Origin: Pseudomonadota bacterium | GTDB lineage: Archaea > Thermoplasmatota > SW-10-69-26 > JACQPN01 > JAJPHT01 | Direction of reading: 5' to 3' | Length of the DNA stretch: 64,000 nt | NCBI GenBank assembly: GCA_021325135.1 | Contig: JAJPHT010000036.1 | Location: forward strand, 95,491 to 159,490 | Shown here: piece after piece, positions 16,028-24,749 of the stretch | Position numbering within the stretch: the first letter of the stretch is position 1 | Layout: each line of letters opens with the position of its first letter | The notes under the pieces: model-generated | The model's database searches: none | What the model was told of the DNA's origin: nothing | Seen by the model: only the letters and a program-made list of their open reading frames with translations | Translations under genes and position numbers: made by a program

Positions 16028-16432
16028 ATGGGCGACAACCGCTACCTGCACGCCCTGGACGATCTCCGCGCAGCCTCCGACCCCTCGGCGCACCTCTCGC
16101 GCATGGGCGAGGCAGCGGTCATCCAGGCCCTGGGCGCGGCCAGCGCGACGGGCGACGCCTACCTGGGCAACGTCCTGGCCACGGAGCTGCTCAACCGCGT
16201 GGGCTACACGCTCGCGCGGGGCATGAGCCTCAGCCTCCTCGTGGCGGGCGCCTTCTCGATCCTCTGCGCGCTCATCGCCGGGCTCGCGCCGCAGGTCGCG
16301 TGGCCGACGTGGGTCCTGTTCAGCCTCATGGGCGTCGGCCTCCTCTTCGGCGGCGCGATCCTGTGGGTGGCGCGCGTGGCGGTGCACCGGGCCCGCGTGG
16401 GCTACTTCGAGCGCGCGCTGCGCGCCCATTGA
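16028..16432 (+). CDS. Small membrane protein with two transmembrane helices
   Basis: This 134-residue protein has a soluble N-terminal part of about 60 residues (helical, HALDDLRAASDPSAHLSRMG) followed by two hydrophobic helices (LSLLVAGAFSILCALIAGLA and WVLFSLMGVGLLFGGAILWV) and a short basic tail. I do not recognise the family and no function can be inferred. ATG 16028 was chosen; a longer frame start at 15984 is in another phase and has no support. It ends five bases before the 3' end of the oppositely oriented tRNA-Cys gene. Confidence 0.65.
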   Translation: MGDNRYLHALDDLRAASDPSAHLSRMGEAAVIQALGAASATGDAYLGNVLATELLNRVGYTLARGMSLSLLVAGAFSILCALIAGLAPQVAWPTWVLFSLMGVGLLFGGAILWVARVAVHRARVGYFERALRAH

Positions 16433-16437
16433 GCGAA

Positions 16438-16509
16438 AGCAGGGAGAGGGGATCGAACCCTCGATCTTCAGATCTGCAGTCTGACGCCTAACCGCTCGGC
16501 CATCCCTGC
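16438..16509 (-). tRNA. tRNA-Cys (anticodon GCA)
   Basis: On the minus strand a full cloverleaf forms. The acceptor GCAGGGA pairs with TCCCTGC, the D arm is GCCGAGCGGTTAGGC, and the anticodon stem TCAGA/TCTGA holds the loop CTGCAGA (anticodon GCA). A 5-base variable loop is followed by the T arm GAGGG-TTCGATC-CCCTC. The discriminator is U73, the identity base of cysteine tRNAs. No CCA is encoded and no intron is seen. Confidence 0.96.
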
Positions 16510-16533
16510 GAGGTGGGCTCAGGCGCGGACGCC

Positions 16534-18477
16534 ATGAAGCGTATTTCACCTTTTTGGGCCTCCAGCGGGCCAGGTCCCCAGGGGCGGAGGCCCGTTGGCG
16601 GACCCGCTTTGCCTCCCGGGGGCCCAGGGTCGCGCGTGCGCGCGTGGGCCGTCCTCCTCCTGGCCGCCCTGCTGGCCCCCCTGGGGCAGGCGGGCGAAGG
16701 GCGAGGGGACCTCATCGTCCTCGTCGCGCCGGGCTCGCACGTCGGCCTCCCCGCCGGCGCCCTCCCGCTCCACGTCGTGCCCGGCTTCGTCGTCCCCGAC
16801 GCGTCCGACGCCCTGGCGCGCGCCCTCGCCGCGACGCCCGGCGTCGTCCGCATCCAGCGCGGAGAGCCCCTGGAGCTTCACGGCCTGCCCACCGCCGCGG
16901 CGGCCGCGCCCGACCACGCGCTGCGCCTCACGCGCGCGGACCCCGACGACCTCGCCCCCTTCGGCGCCGACGGCACGGGCGTCACGGTCGCGGTCGTGGA
17001 CTCCGGCATCGACGCCACGCACCCCGACCTCGCCGGGCGCGTCGCGGGCAACTGGCGCCTCGTGGACGGCGCGTTCGTCCCCGCCGCGGGGGACACCAAC
17101 GGCCACGGCACGCACGTCGCGGGCATCGTCGCCGCCAGCGGCGCCAGCAGCGGAGGCGCGCACGCGGGTACCGCCCCGGGCGCCACGCTCGTCGGCCTCG
17201 ACATCCTCTCGCAGAGCTTTACCACCACCAGCGCGCTCCTCGCCTACGACTGGCTCCACCAGAACGCCGCGCAGCAGGGCATCCGCGTCGTCGTCAACGC
17301 CTGGGGCCGCACCGGGGAGCCGCGCACCTTCGACCCCGACGACGCGCTGATCCAGGCGGTGGACCGCGTCGTGGACGACGGCGTCGTCGTCGTGTTCAGC
17401 GCCTCCAACCACGGCCCCATCGCGGGCTCGCTGAGCGTCGAGGCGCAGGACCCGCGCGTCGTCACCGTGGGCGCCGTGGACGACGCGGGCCAGATCGCGC
17501 CCTACAGCTCGCGCGGCCCCGTCGAGCCCGCCAAGGGCGGCGCGTGGGCCAAGCCCGACGTCGTGGCCCCCGGCGACCGCGTCGTCGGCCTGCGCAGCCA
17601 GGAGACGACGCCCGACCCCGCGACCGACCCCGACGCGCTCCACCGCGAGATGTCGGGCACGAGCCAGGCCGCGCCCCACGTCGCCGGCCTCGTCGCGCGC
17701 ATGCTCCAGGCCAACCCCAGGCTCGCGCCCGACGACGTGCTGCGCGACCTGCGCGAGAGCGCCATCGACTTGGGCCCCACGGGCCCCGACGCCGCCTACG
17801 GCCAAGGCCTCGTGGACGCGCCCGACGCCCTGCGCGCCGCGCTGGGCCAGGCGCCGCTCCACGACAACCCCCTCGCCGCGGGCGGCGTCGAGACCTACGA
17901 CGACGCCACGCAGGCGGCCGCCAACGGAGGAGCCCTCAGCCTCGCCCCCGCCGCGCAAGGCGCCTGGGAGACGCGCATCCCCATCAAGGAGGGCGCCACC
18001 GCGCTCGCCTTCGAGGTCGCCTCCGCCACCCCCGCGCCAGGCCTCGACGCGACGCTCACCGGCCCCGCCGGCGCCGCAGGCTCCTGGAGCGGCGCGTCGC
18101 AGGAAGGGTCGCGCACGGTCCTCCGCGGCCGCCTTGACGCCCTCCCCCCCGGCGTCTACACGCTGCGCGTCACCGCCACGCTCCCCATCGCCCTCGAAAG
18201 CCACGCGCAGGTCACCCTGGGCGCCCGCGCCGCGCCCCCCGACCCGCGATATCACCTCCCGCAACCCCCCGCTGCTGCGCAGGGGGTGCCTGCGCGCACG
18301 CTCGCCGACGACGCCATCCTCCTCGCCCGCAGCCACCCGTGGATCGCGCCCGCCCTCGCCGCTGCCATCGGACTGCCCCTCGCATGGCTCGCCAAGCGGG
18401 CGCGACGCGCACCACGCCCGCCGGGCCCCGACGCCCCGCCCGCCGACCCCCAACCTTCAAGGGACGGGTCCACCTAG
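16534..18477 (+). CDS. Subtilisin-like serine protease, secreted and C-terminally anchored
   Basis: This 647-residue S8 protease has the catalytic triad in the standard order: Asp in VAVVDSGIDATHPDL, His in NGHGTHVAGIVAASG and Ser in MSGTSQAAPHVAGLVARM; the oxyanion asparagine is in FSASNHG. A hydrophobic stretch (WAVLLLAALLAPLGQA) near the start is the signal peptide or anchor, and a short pro-region precedes the catalytic domain. After it comes a beta-rich domain of about 120 residues, then a C-terminal helix (WIAPALAAAIGLPLAWLAKR) that anchors the enzyme outside the cell. ATG 16534 is used; a GTG at 16636, just before the hydrophobic core, is a credible alternative. It could process surface proteins such as the giants encoded further along, but that link is speculative. 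Confidence 0.92.
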   Translation: MKRISPFWASSGPGPQGRRPVGGPALPPGGPGSRVRAWAVLLLAALLAPLGQAGEGRGDLIVLVAPGSHVGLPAGALPLHVVPGFVVPDASDALARALAATPGVVRIQRGEPLELHGLPTAAAAAPDHALRLTRADPDDLAPFGADGTGVTVAVVDSGIDATHPDLAGRVAGNWRLVDGAFVPAAGDTNGHGTHVAGIVAASGASSGGAHAGTAPGATLVGLDILSQSFTTTSALLAYDWLHQNAAQQGIRVVVNAWGRTGEPRTFDPDDALIQAVDRVVDDGVVVVFSASNHGPIAGSLSVEAQDPRVVTVGAVDDAGQIAPYSSRGPVEPAKGGAWAKPDVVAPGDRVVGLRSQETTPDPATDPDALHREMSGTSQAAPHVAGLVARMLQANPRLAPDDVLRDLRESAIDLGPTGPDAAYGQGLVDAPDALRAALGQAPLHDNPLAAGGVETYDDATQAAANGGALSLAPAAQGAWETRIPIKEGATALAFEVASATPAPGLDATLTGPAGAAGSWSGASQEGSRTVLRGRLDALPPGVYTLRVTATLPIALESHAQVTLGARAAPPDPRYHLPQPPAAAQGVPARTLADDAILLARSHPWIAPALAAAIGLPLAWLAKRARRAPRPPGPDAPPADPQPSRDGST

Positions 18478-18493
18478 CCGCGATTCGCCAACC

Positions 18494-18566
18494 AGCCCCA
18501 TGGTCTAGTGGCCAATGATTCGGGACTTTGGATCCTGCGACCTCGGTTCGAATCCGAGTGGGGCTA
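18494..18566 (+). tRNA. tRNA-Gln (anticodon TTG)
   Basis: The cloverleaf is complete. Acceptor AGCCCCA pairs with TGGGGCT, the anticodon stem CGGGA/TCCTG (one G-U) holds the loop CTTTGGA with anticodon TTG, and the T arm is CTCGG-TTCGAAT-CCGAG. Discriminator is A; no CCA is encoded. It marks the left border of a lower-GC block rich in DNA-modification genes, a usual position for integration of mobile DNA. Confidence 0.95.
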
Positions 18567-18647
18567 TCATCCGGTTACGGGTGAGGATAAGCCGAAACCA
18601 TCAGCGATTTGCCAGCCAGGTCGGCGGACCGGAAAGGGGTGCAGGCG

Positions 18648-18842
18648 ATGAGGCGCGGCTTGGCTGGCGTCTACATACGCGAGCCGCGGCGCCTCCCTGA
18701 GTGGCTGCGCGCACTCTACGACGACAAACTGCTCGCGGTAGTCACGTCGCAGGGCGAGGAGAAGACCGCTCGTCACGTTCTCGGCGAGCGTGAGAAGGGG
18801 CTTCGCTATGACTCTAGTGGCCTGCACCCTCGTAGCATGTGA
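18648..18842 (+). CDS. Possible small protein
   Basis: An open frame of 64 residues starts at the ATG at 18648 (MRRGLAGVYIREPRRLPEWL). It ends one base before the stop of the convergent PIN-like gene. It is basic, has no recognisable motif and could be chance in the 277-base stretch after tRNA-Gln, which otherwise shows nothing clear. Confidence 0.2.
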   Translation: MRRGLAGVYIREPRRLPEWLRALYDDKLLAVVTSQGEEKTARHVLGEREKGLRYDSSGLHPRSM

Positions 18843-18843
18843 G

Positions 18844-19953
18844 TTATTGGTCCTCATCTTCGTACTTGGAGAACAGGTTGATCCGCTCGAGTTCGTCGAG
18901 CTCACCGAGGTCCGTATCTTTGACTTGAATTGGGAGGATTTCTGCGTTTAGGAGCTTGCCATCAGGGCCGATGAGTGCCTGGATCGTGAAAGTGAGCGTG
19001 CCGCTTTCGTATTCGTGAATCGGAGGCTCGTGAGGATCGCTCACGTCATAGGCGCCGAGGACGTACATGGGCGCTCCGAGCTGGACGAGGATATTCCCGT
19101 CGCCCACATCGCGGGCCCATTCGACGTTTCCAAGCGAAGGCGAGTGTCTCTCGATGATGTTGTCATCTCCGATGTCGTCACCCAGCTCGGAGAATGTTGT
19201 CACACCGGCAAGGTGTTGGTTCAGGGCGCGTAGGAGGTCGTCTTTGGCAAGTGGGTAGGCTTTGTCGAAGGGTTGCCCTACGGCCGTGTTCACCATGTTG
19301 AGCATGGGACCAATGTGGCTTGCAATGAGGTGATGGACGTCCTTGACAAGGATGATTTTCGCCTTTGCTTTCTCGGCTTCGGCGGCGAGTAGTTCGTCGA
19401 GGCTGCCGTCCTTGTTGGCGAAGTCTGTGGTGTTGTTGGTGACGAAAAAGATCTGCCCAGGCTCTTCCTCCTGCGCGTACTCAAGGATGGAGTGCCAAAT
19501 CAGCGCGTCTCGGTAGCCGCTGCCATCGGGTTTGAAGGGTTTTCCGTGACGGAATTCGCGGCGCAGAAGGTCCTCGTGGCTTACTTCCGGGATGCCAAGG
19601 ATACTAAAGTCGCAGCCTTCGGCTGCGCTCCAGATCGCTTTCTCAATGGCCTTGGTCACTTCCTTACGGTCGGGCTTAGGCCATTCGGGTCCGGGGAGGC
19701 CGATTTGCCGGCTCGCGCGAAGCGCTCGGCTCACGGCCTCATGGTGGGTTTTCGTCTCGGTCCAACCGCCGCGCGCGAGTTCCATCATGACCACGAACGG
19801 AAGGCGGACGATGATCCCTGCTTTCGCGGCTGGCTTGGCCAGGTTGGCGAGGGGGGCGAGGTTCAGTCTCTTCTCGTGGCCGCGTAACGCGGTGGAGTCG
19901 AGGATGACCGTGATTGGAGCGGCCGCTCGTTCGGGTCGTCGATGCGCGCTCAC
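18844..19953 (-). CDS. PIN-like nuclease domain protein (DUF4935 type)
   Basis: The 369-residue protein begins with ITVILDSTAL, the first acidic strand of a PIN nuclease. Around residues 148-180 it has YRDALIWHSILEYAQ and IFFVTNNTTDFAN, the pattern of PIN-like DUF4935 domains (acidic metal-binding cluster with N-x-x-D-F). The last 150 residues form an acidic domain of unknown role. Such proteins are found in toxin, RNA-processing and defence settings; no antitoxin gene is adjacent. The start is GTG at 19953. It lies in the island, in the same direction as the restriction-modification genes, separated from them by an 81-base gap that shows no other feature. Confidence 0.7.
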   Translation of the reverse strand: MSAHRRPERAAAPITVILDSTALRGHEKRLNLAPLANLAKPAAKAGIIVRLPFVVMMELARGGWTETKTHHEAVSRALRASRQIGLPGPEWPKPDRKEVTKAIEKAIWSAAEGCDFSILGIPEVSHEDLLRREFRHGKPFKPDGSGYRDALIWHSILEYAQEEEPGQIFFVTNNTTDFANKDGSLDELLAAEAEKAKAKIILVKDVHHLIASHIGPMLNMVNTAVGQPFDKAYPLAKDDLLRALNQHLAGVTTFSELGDDIGDDNIIERHSPSLGNVEWARDVGDGNILVQLGAPMYVLGAYDVSDPHEPPIHEYESGTLTFTIQALIGPDGKLLNAEILPIQVKDTDLGELDELERINLFSKYEDEDQ

Positions 19954-20034
19954 GCGGGCCGCAGAGTCGTGGAGGTACTAAGAAATCTTCGTGAAGCAGC
20001 CTTGTGGGCGTTCGCCATGGCGGGTTGGCATGCC

Positions 20035-21114
20035 TTAGAGCGATGATAGCCAGTCTCCAAGGCTGATCAGCCGACCCGTCTCAAGCTGTTCGGCGACTGC
20101 CTCTACGCTCCGCCGAACACGGTTGTCTTTTGAACCCGCATAGGTAGGCGCAAGGCCGGCGGGGTTGATGTGAACGACCTTCGCGAAGAGGTGGTTGCTG
20201 CCTGCGACTTTGCCGCAAGCGCGAGCGAGGCGAGCTGGATCGAATTCGTTGGTAATGACAACGTAATCGAACGGCTTGCCCGTGTTGGCCTTCGTGTAAT
20301 CGAGGTAATCCGCCTCGAACTGCTTTTCACGGTCAGAGCGGATGCTCCACTTCGCCGTGACGAGGACGCGCTTCTTCTTTGCAGGGAGGATCGCCAAGTC
20401 GACCTTCTGGGGCTTGTCACCCTCTTCGGCGGGAGGTTGGAACCCAGGCAGATCGCCGAGCAGGCTGCGTGTCCGGACATCCAGTCCTCGAGTCGCCGCG
20501 GCCTGCGCCACGACGGCAGCGAGAACATCTTCGAAGCCCTCGCCGACGAGGTTCTTCCGCTTGTTCTCGAGTCCGATATGCTGCCGCGTAGAGCGGATGA
20601 CCTCGCCCCATTCTGTTCTCGAAGGAGTCGTTGCAAAATGGTGCGCGAGCGCCCCTCCGAGGATTTGTTCGAGCTTCGGATCCTCACCCGGCTTTGGGAA
20701 GTCCCTGCCCGCGTAAGGCGCCACCTGTTCGGCCGCGAGTGCCGCAACCCGCTCGCGGTTCGCATCGACGAAGGCAGCGAGCTGAGCGCTCGCCTTCCTG
20801 AACAGCCAGTCAAGCTGCGCACCCATCTCCCCAGGCGCCATGCGGAGTTCGCGCGCGAGCCAGTCGTGGAAGGCAAGCGACCGCGCATACCACGGTTTGC
20901 CCGGCTGGCACTTGTCGCTCTCGTAGCAGTGGGCAAGGCCCGTCGTAGGATCAGTCCACAAGAGCATCCTGTACAGGTGCTCCCAAGCGGTCACCGCAGT
21001 AAGCTGTGGAGTCTGCACTTCGCGGAAATACTGCTGGATCAGCCGCGCTCTATTCTGGGCCCCAAATGCCGCGTCAATGAGCGGGTCCTCGGCTTCTTCT
21101 TCGGCCGGACTCAA
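20035..21114 (-). CDS. Type II restriction endonuclease, CCGG-family-like PD-(D/E)XK
   Basis: This 359-residue protein follows a C5 methyltransferase gene by 10 bases and shows the active site of the NgoMIV/Cfr10I/BsaWI group. It has VDLAILPAKKKRVLVTAKWS and then IRSDREKQFEADYLDYT, which together give the K-W-S-I-R-S-D-R block in which the lysine is catalytic and the arginine/aspartates contact the CCGG core. An upstream acidic segment (EGFEDVLAAVV) would supply the other metal ligand. The target therefore probably contains CCGG; flanking bases cannot be told. The likely start is TTG at 21114, directly after the methyltransferase stop. It is homologous in motif only, so the exact specificity is inference. 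Confidence 0.72.
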   Translation of the reverse strand: MSPAEEEAEDPLIDAAFGAQNRARLIQQYFREVQTPQLTAVTAWEHLYRMLLWTDPTTGLAHCYESDKCQPGKPWYARSLAFHDWLARELRMAPGEMGAQLDWLFRKASAQLAAFVDANRERVAALAAEQVAPYAGRDFPKPGEDPKLEQILGGALAHHFATTPSRTEWGEVIRSTRQHIGLENKRKNLVGEGFEDVLAAVVAQAAATRGLDVRTRSLLGDLPGFQPPAEEGDKPQKVDLAILPAKKKRVLVTAKWSIRSDREKQFEADYLDYTKANTGKPFDYVVITNEFDPARLARACGKVAGSNHLFAKVVHINPAGLAPTYAGSKDNRVRRSVEAVAEQLETGRLISLGDWLSSL

Positions 21115-21124
21115 CAGGTTCGGG

Positions 21125-22489
21125 CTAGGCCGCCAAGGTTTTCAACCCTTCTGAACTGAGCGCCTTCCGCAGCGAAGCCCGGATCGCTTGGGCCGCTGCC
21201 TTGGCAAGGAGGGGCGGTACCGCGTTCCCGACTTGACGGTACCGCGAATGCGCGGCGCCTTCACTGTGCCTTCCCTCGATCTGGCCGACGCGGGGATCCG
21301 TTGTGAAGGTGAAGCGGTCCGGGAAGGACTGGAGCCGGGCAAACTCCCTCACAGAGAGCGCGCGGGCATGCTTGTAGTGGTAGACGCAATCGCCCTTCGT
21401 GGTCAGGGTCCACGCCCAAATGCCTGGGTGGAGGCGGCGATATGCGTAGAAGTGGCGGCGAGAGAGCTTACCACTGCCGTTGTCCTGGCCCCACTTCTGG
21501 CCGCTGATATATCGCTCAAGGAGTTCGTCGGGAAGATCGCGGTGGTTACCGCCCGGCGGGATGCTCTCCAAGCGAATAGCGGTGTCCACGTTGATTCTCG
21601 GGACTTGGACGTTGGTAATTGTCTTGCCAGCGCCTTTCCGCATCTCTCGCTGGTAGGCCGTCGCTGCGGGTGCGAGTTCGGAGCAGGGGAGTTCGTCCAA
21701 GCGGTTGCCGACCGGTAGGCCCGCGAGGTCTGAGATAGCATCGGCCGCAGAGACGACAGACTTGTCTTCCTTATCCTTCAGAGCGAGAAGCACGTTCTTT
21801 CCGTCGAGTGGCGTCTGCGCGACGATCTTGTAGTGCGCCGGTGCGACGCCATTGAACCGCGCGAGGCTTACTGCGTCTGTTGCTCTGGTCCCGCGGAGTT
21901 CGGGCGGTTCGGTCGACAACTCTTCCCGCAGGCCAATGAAGAGAAGGCGCTTCCGAGTCTGGGGCACACCGAAATCCGCCGCGTTGACCACCTGCCCGCG
22001 CACCTTGTAGGCGCCGCCGATGCTGAGGTCAGAGAGCATTTGTTCCCGCATCCCCAGCTCGTCGATGCCGGTGACGTTCTCCATGAGGAACGCCACGGGC
22101 CTTGCCGCTGAAATGACGTCGACGAATTCTCGGTATAGGCTATTGCGCGGGTCGTCAATCATGCGGCTGAAGTTGCGAACCTGCGAGAACGCTTGGCAGG
22201 GAGGGCCGCCCACGACAATGGAGGCGTCCTTTGCCGCTGAGAGGATCCGCTGCTTGATGGTGCTCTGGCGAATGTCGCCGGTGACTACGTCAGCACCTGG
22301 AAAGTTCAGCGCATATGTGGCCGTGGCATCTGGATCATAGTCGGAGCCGGCGATGATTTTGAAACCTGCCTGCCGGAAGCCCTCGGAGATGCCGCCAGCG
22401 CCCGCGAAGAGGTCGACGACAGTTCCGCGGGAAGCCCGGTCAAAGAGTTCAGCGGCGTCTGGAGAAGCGCGCGCTCGCCGGGGAGTCAC
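21125..22489 (-). CDS. DNA (cytosine-5) methyltransferase
   Basis: The 454-residue enzyme transfers a methyl group to C5 of cytosine and protects host DNA from the neighbouring endonuclease. All C5 motifs are present in order: I, VVDLFAGAGGISEGFRQAG; IV, VVGGPPCQAFSQVRNF with the catalytic cysteine; VI, FLMENVTGI; VIII, VPQTRKRLLFIG; IX/X, SVREFARLQSFPDRF and RYRQVGNAVPPLLAKA. The target-recognition region lies between about residues 270 and 380. The start is GTG at 22489 overlapping the stop of a small winged-helix gene (GTGA). A Vsr gene next door fits, as Vsr repairs T:G mismatches caused by 5-methylcytosine deamination. Confidence 0.93.
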   Translation of the reverse strand: MTPRRARASPDAAELFDRASRGTVVDLFAGAGGISEGFRQAGFKIIAGSDYDPDATATYALNFPGADVVTGDIRQSTIKQRILSAAKDASIVVGGPPCQAFSQVRNFSRMIDDPRNSLYREFVDVISAARPVAFLMENVTGIDELGMREQMLSDLSIGGAYKVRGQVVNAADFGVPQTRKRLLFIGLREELSTEPPELRGTRATDAVSLARFNGVAPAHYKIVAQTPLDGKNVLLALKDKEDKSVVSAADAISDLAGLPVGNRLDELPCSELAPAATAYQREMRKGAGKTITNVQVPRINVDTAIRLESIPPGGNHRDLPDELLERYISGQKWGQDNGSGKLSRRHFYAYRRLHPGIWAWTLTTKGDCVYHYKHARALSVREFARLQSFPDRFTFTTDPRVGQIEGRHSEGAAHSRYRQVGNAVPPLLAKAAAQAIRASLRKALSSEGLKTLAA

Positions 22490-22740
22490 TTCCTCCCCCT
22501 CCCCTTTGCTTCACCTGGAGTGCCGAGCCACCGCTTGCCAGCGTCTGTGAGCCACACTCTCCGTACGGAGCCGTAGCGGTCTGTGTGCACGAGCTCCTTA
22601 GCTTCCGCCAGGTCAACGTATTTGCCCACGGTGTTTGCCGAAAGTGCGGCAGCCTGGGCGATGTCCTTCATCTTTTGAGGCTCAGGGGATCCGCGTTGAA
22701 CTGCTTCCAAAACCCGGCGGAGCTTGTCGGAATCGGGCAT
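22486..22740 (-). CDS. Small winged-helix protein, possible controller of the restriction-modification operon
   Basis: This 84-residue protein has a helix-turn-helix (MKDIAQAAALSANTVGKYVD) followed by a wing with HTDRYGSVRRVWLTDAGKRW. ATG 22740 is chosen because GGAGGAAGCG, a strong Shine-Dalgarno sequence, ends just before it; two upstream starts in frame lack one. It precedes the methyltransferase with a 4-base overlap. In other systems small controller proteins set the timing of methylase and nuclease expression. That role is inferred from position; it is not a classical C-protein. Confidence 0.7.
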   Translation of the reverse strand: MPDSDKLRRVLEAVQRGSPEPQKMKDIAQAAALSANTVGKYVDLAEAKELVHTDRYGSVRRVWLTDAGKRWLGTPGEAKGRGRK

Positions 22741-22776
22741 CGCTTCCTCCGTTAAGACACGCACCGGCATCTTCAA

Positions 22777-22852
22777 TCTGTGAGGTTCATTCGACTCTTT
22801 ATTCTTTGCCGTATAGGAAGAGCTTAGAGTTTCGAAGAAGAGCTTTCTCTAA
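22777..22852. promoter_or_regulatory. Divergent promoter region between the restriction-modification operon and vsr
   Basis: This is the most AT-rich stretch of the neighbourhood. It includes CTTTATTCTTTGCCGTATAGG at about 22796-22816 and the runs AAGAGCTTAGAG and AAGAGCTTTCTCT, which are partly complementary to each other. It would carry back-to-back promoters for the minus-strand operon and the plus-strand vsr gene. Confidence 0.45.
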
Positions 22853-22912
22853 GTGAAGGGATCCGTTTGCGGTGTGGGAGGGTTCAGGTCTGGGGAGCGT
22901 CCATCGGGCGGT

Positions 22913-23416
22913 GTGACGGACATCTGGGGCTCAGCGAAGCGGTCAGCTGTCATGGCGCGCATCAGGAGCGCTAACACGGGGCCCGAAGTTGTAGTACGTC
23001 GCGCCCTCCGTTCCATCGGCTTCGCTGCGCGACCGAGCTCAACGCTCCCCGGCAAACCCGATCTCGTCTTTACGCATGCTCGCGTCGCGGTGTTTGTCCA
23101 CGGCTGCTTTTGGCATGGATGTCCAAGGCACGGCCGGATGCCGTCCTCCAACCAGGGCTATTGGGTTCCCAAGCTGTTGGCGAACCGCCGACGCGATGCG
23201 CGCGTAGCTCGCCAGCTCCGCCGGGATGGGTGGAAAGTGCTCACGGTCTGGGAGTGCAGCATTGAGGCTGACGTTGCAGGCGTTGCGAGGCGGATTGCGC
23301 GCGCCGTCGACTCGCGCCTGCCAAGAGTCTCTCGCGGAGGTTCGAAGACGACGGGCGCCTCAGAGAGGTCCATGACATCCAACGCGCCCCGCAGGAACCG
23401 TAGGATCAGTAACTGA
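22913..23416 (+). CDS. vsr: Very-short-patch-repair endonuclease Vsr
   Basis: Vsr nicks DNA 5' of the T in T:G mismatches that arise when 5-methylcytosine deaminates. The family core is plain: MARIRSANTGPEVVVRRALR, LPGKPDLVFTHARVAVFVHG, CFWHGCPRH (catalytic and zinc-binding His/Cys) and WVPKLLANRRRDARVARQL, ending in GWKVLTVWECSI. The GTG at 22913 gives the N-terminus TDIWGSAKRSAVM that aligns with relatives; a GTG at 22853 in the same frame would add 20 residues without family character. About 30 extra basic residues follow the domain. Its company, a C5 methyltransferase, is the usual one. Confidence 0.88.
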   Translation: MTDIWGSAKRSAVMARIRSANTGPEVVVRRALRSIGFAARPSSTLPGKPDLVFTHARVAVFVHGCFWHGCPRHGRMPSSNQGYWVPKLLANRRRDARVARQLRRDGWKVLTVWECSIEADVAGVARRIARAVDSRLPRVSRGGSKTTGASERSMTSNAPRRNRRISN

Positions 23417-23471
23417 AGTTTTCGGCCCCATTCCGAGCGTTTGAAGCCGGGCCAGCGAGCTCTGGGGGCCG

Positions 23472-24090
23472 ATGGTTCGCGATCGGAAGAACCGCCTCGA
23501 AACGATAGGACCGCCACCTACCGCGCGTCCGCGGCTCGACGAGCCGTCCCGGCGCAAGTTGCGCCAGGCAATCACCAAAGCTACGAATACGCGCAGATCC
23601 GAGACTTCCTCCTACCTTGAACGTCTCGCAGAACATGCATTCATCGCGGAAATTATGCGGGAGGGCCTCGACGTCCGAGCGCAGCATGTCGAAGTCCTGC
23701 GGGCTGAAGTCGACAGTAACGGCTACGATCTCGTCATGGAAGCCAACAAGGCTGTCCGTTACATCCAACTGAAGTATCTATGAGAACGGCACGACAGCAA
23801 AGCAGAACGTTCACGAGAACCTCGGAACAAAACCGGGGGGCTGCGTAATCATCCTCCAGTGGTGCTACGATTATGCGAACGAGCGCCACTATCTCGCATA
23901 CCACTTCTACGGCGGCGCGCCTCGTGAAAGCTTGCCCTCGCTCTTGAGGTTCAAGAAGTCGAAGAGGACCAGACCGAACGCCGCAGGCATGAAGGCGGAG
24001 CGCGCCCATCACTACGACGTTCCGCACAGGAATCTTGTCGGAGTAGGAAGCATTTCTGCCCTCTACACGCGCCTTTTCGGCGAATCGTGA
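23472..24090 (+). pseudogene. Frameshifted gene of unknown function
   Basis: Two frames read as one protein. The first (23472-23783) ends NGYDLVMEANKAVRYIQLK and then hits a TGA. Shifting by one base near 23778, the second frame continues ENGTTAKQNVHENLGTKPGG, CVIILQWCYDYANERHYLAY and ends at 24090. The joined product of about 205 residues has a D-x-x-x-Q-x-K strand (DLVMEANKAVRYIQLK) that recalls nuclease-like or DUF4365-type folds and a following kPgGcVI strand. I cannot name it with confidence. One extra base breaks the frame; this is either a real decayed gene in the island or a sequence error. Confidence 0.55.
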
Positions 24091-24157
24091 GAGCGCTCGC
24101 TCGGACCGCACATCAGGAGACATTGTGGCGGAGCGCGGCTGCGCTCGCTACCGCCAG

Positions 24158-24436
24158 TCACGCGAAGAACTGTGACGGCGAAAAGCCGCGCATACGCTCG
24201 CGCATGAGCGAAAGCGCTATCGGTCGCTCGTACTTCTTCGGGCTGGCGACGCGCGGCGCGTGTGACTCCTCCGCATCCTCGAAGTAGGCGATTACGTTGC
24301 TGAACGCCGTAGGCTCTATCAAGTATGCTGCGGCCGGCCGCACGAGTGCGGGGCCCTGCTCACTCAATCGTGCCGTCGTGAAGGTCCGCCCATCGCAGTT
24401 GACTACCGCCGCATTTCCAACACCAGTACTTGAGGA
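24158..24436 (-). pseudogene. Possible C-terminal fragment of an unidentified protein
   Basis: The minus-strand frame reads AYLIEPTAFSNVIAYFEDAE, then SPKKYERPIALSLMRERMRG and ends FSPSQFFA. It has non-random amphipathic character and mixed codon use like the rest of the island, but no good start codon, and its upstream part overlaps the small membrane-protein frame. I do not recognise it. It may be a remnant or simply chance. Confidence 0.25.
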
Positions 24437-24540
24437 TGCAGGATCTGCAGTCGGTGGAAGAAGAACCCTACGAACCCACCAATGCCTACGCTGAGCCCGA
24501 CGCCCAGCAGAAGCCCGAGGACCAACTCCGCCTCGCTCAC
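24403..24540 (-). CDS. Small single-pass membrane protein
   Basis: From a GTG at 24540 a 45-residue protein is encoded, with one hydrophobic glycine-rich helix (LVLGLLLGVGLSVGIGGFVG). The start overlaps the stop of the preceding receiver-like frame (GTGA), which supports real translation. The function is unknown. Confidence 0.4.
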   Translation of the reverse strand: MSEAELVLGLLLGVGLSVGIGGFVGFFFHRLQILHPQVLVLEMRR

Positions 24541-24749
24541 GCCTTCCCCACCTCGCCCGGCTGCTCTTCGCCCGCTGCGACGTAGTCCTCCGTCCCAAGC
24601 TGGGGCATCACCGTGCTGAAGAGAACGATGCGCGTCTTCCTCATGCCGCGCTTGAGCAGCATCTTCGAGAGGATCTCCGGGCCTACCACGGCGGTACAGG
24701 CTTCGGTGAGGATGATGTCGGGCGCGAAGCGGTTGAGGTGCTCGCGCAA
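24537..24749 (-). pseudogene. Fragment resembling the second half of a response-regulator receiver domain
   Basis: The frame reads VLREHLNRFAPDIILTEACT, then GPEILSKMLLKRGMRKTRIV and LFSTVMPQLGTEDYVAAG. This resembles the beta3-beta5 part of a receiver domain, but the N-terminal acidic pocket is missing; an in-frame stop lies at 24822-24824 and no ATG precedes it (a TTG is at 24749). It looks like a truncated regulator at the right border of the island, possibly cut when the island inserted. A genuine short protein starting at the TTG cannot be excluded. Confidence 0.35.

Noticed and set aside
16546..18453. Minus-strand open frame of 635 codons opposite the protease
   Set aside because: The plus strand encodes a complete subtilisin triad; the opposite product is an Arg/Gly/Val-rich shadow.
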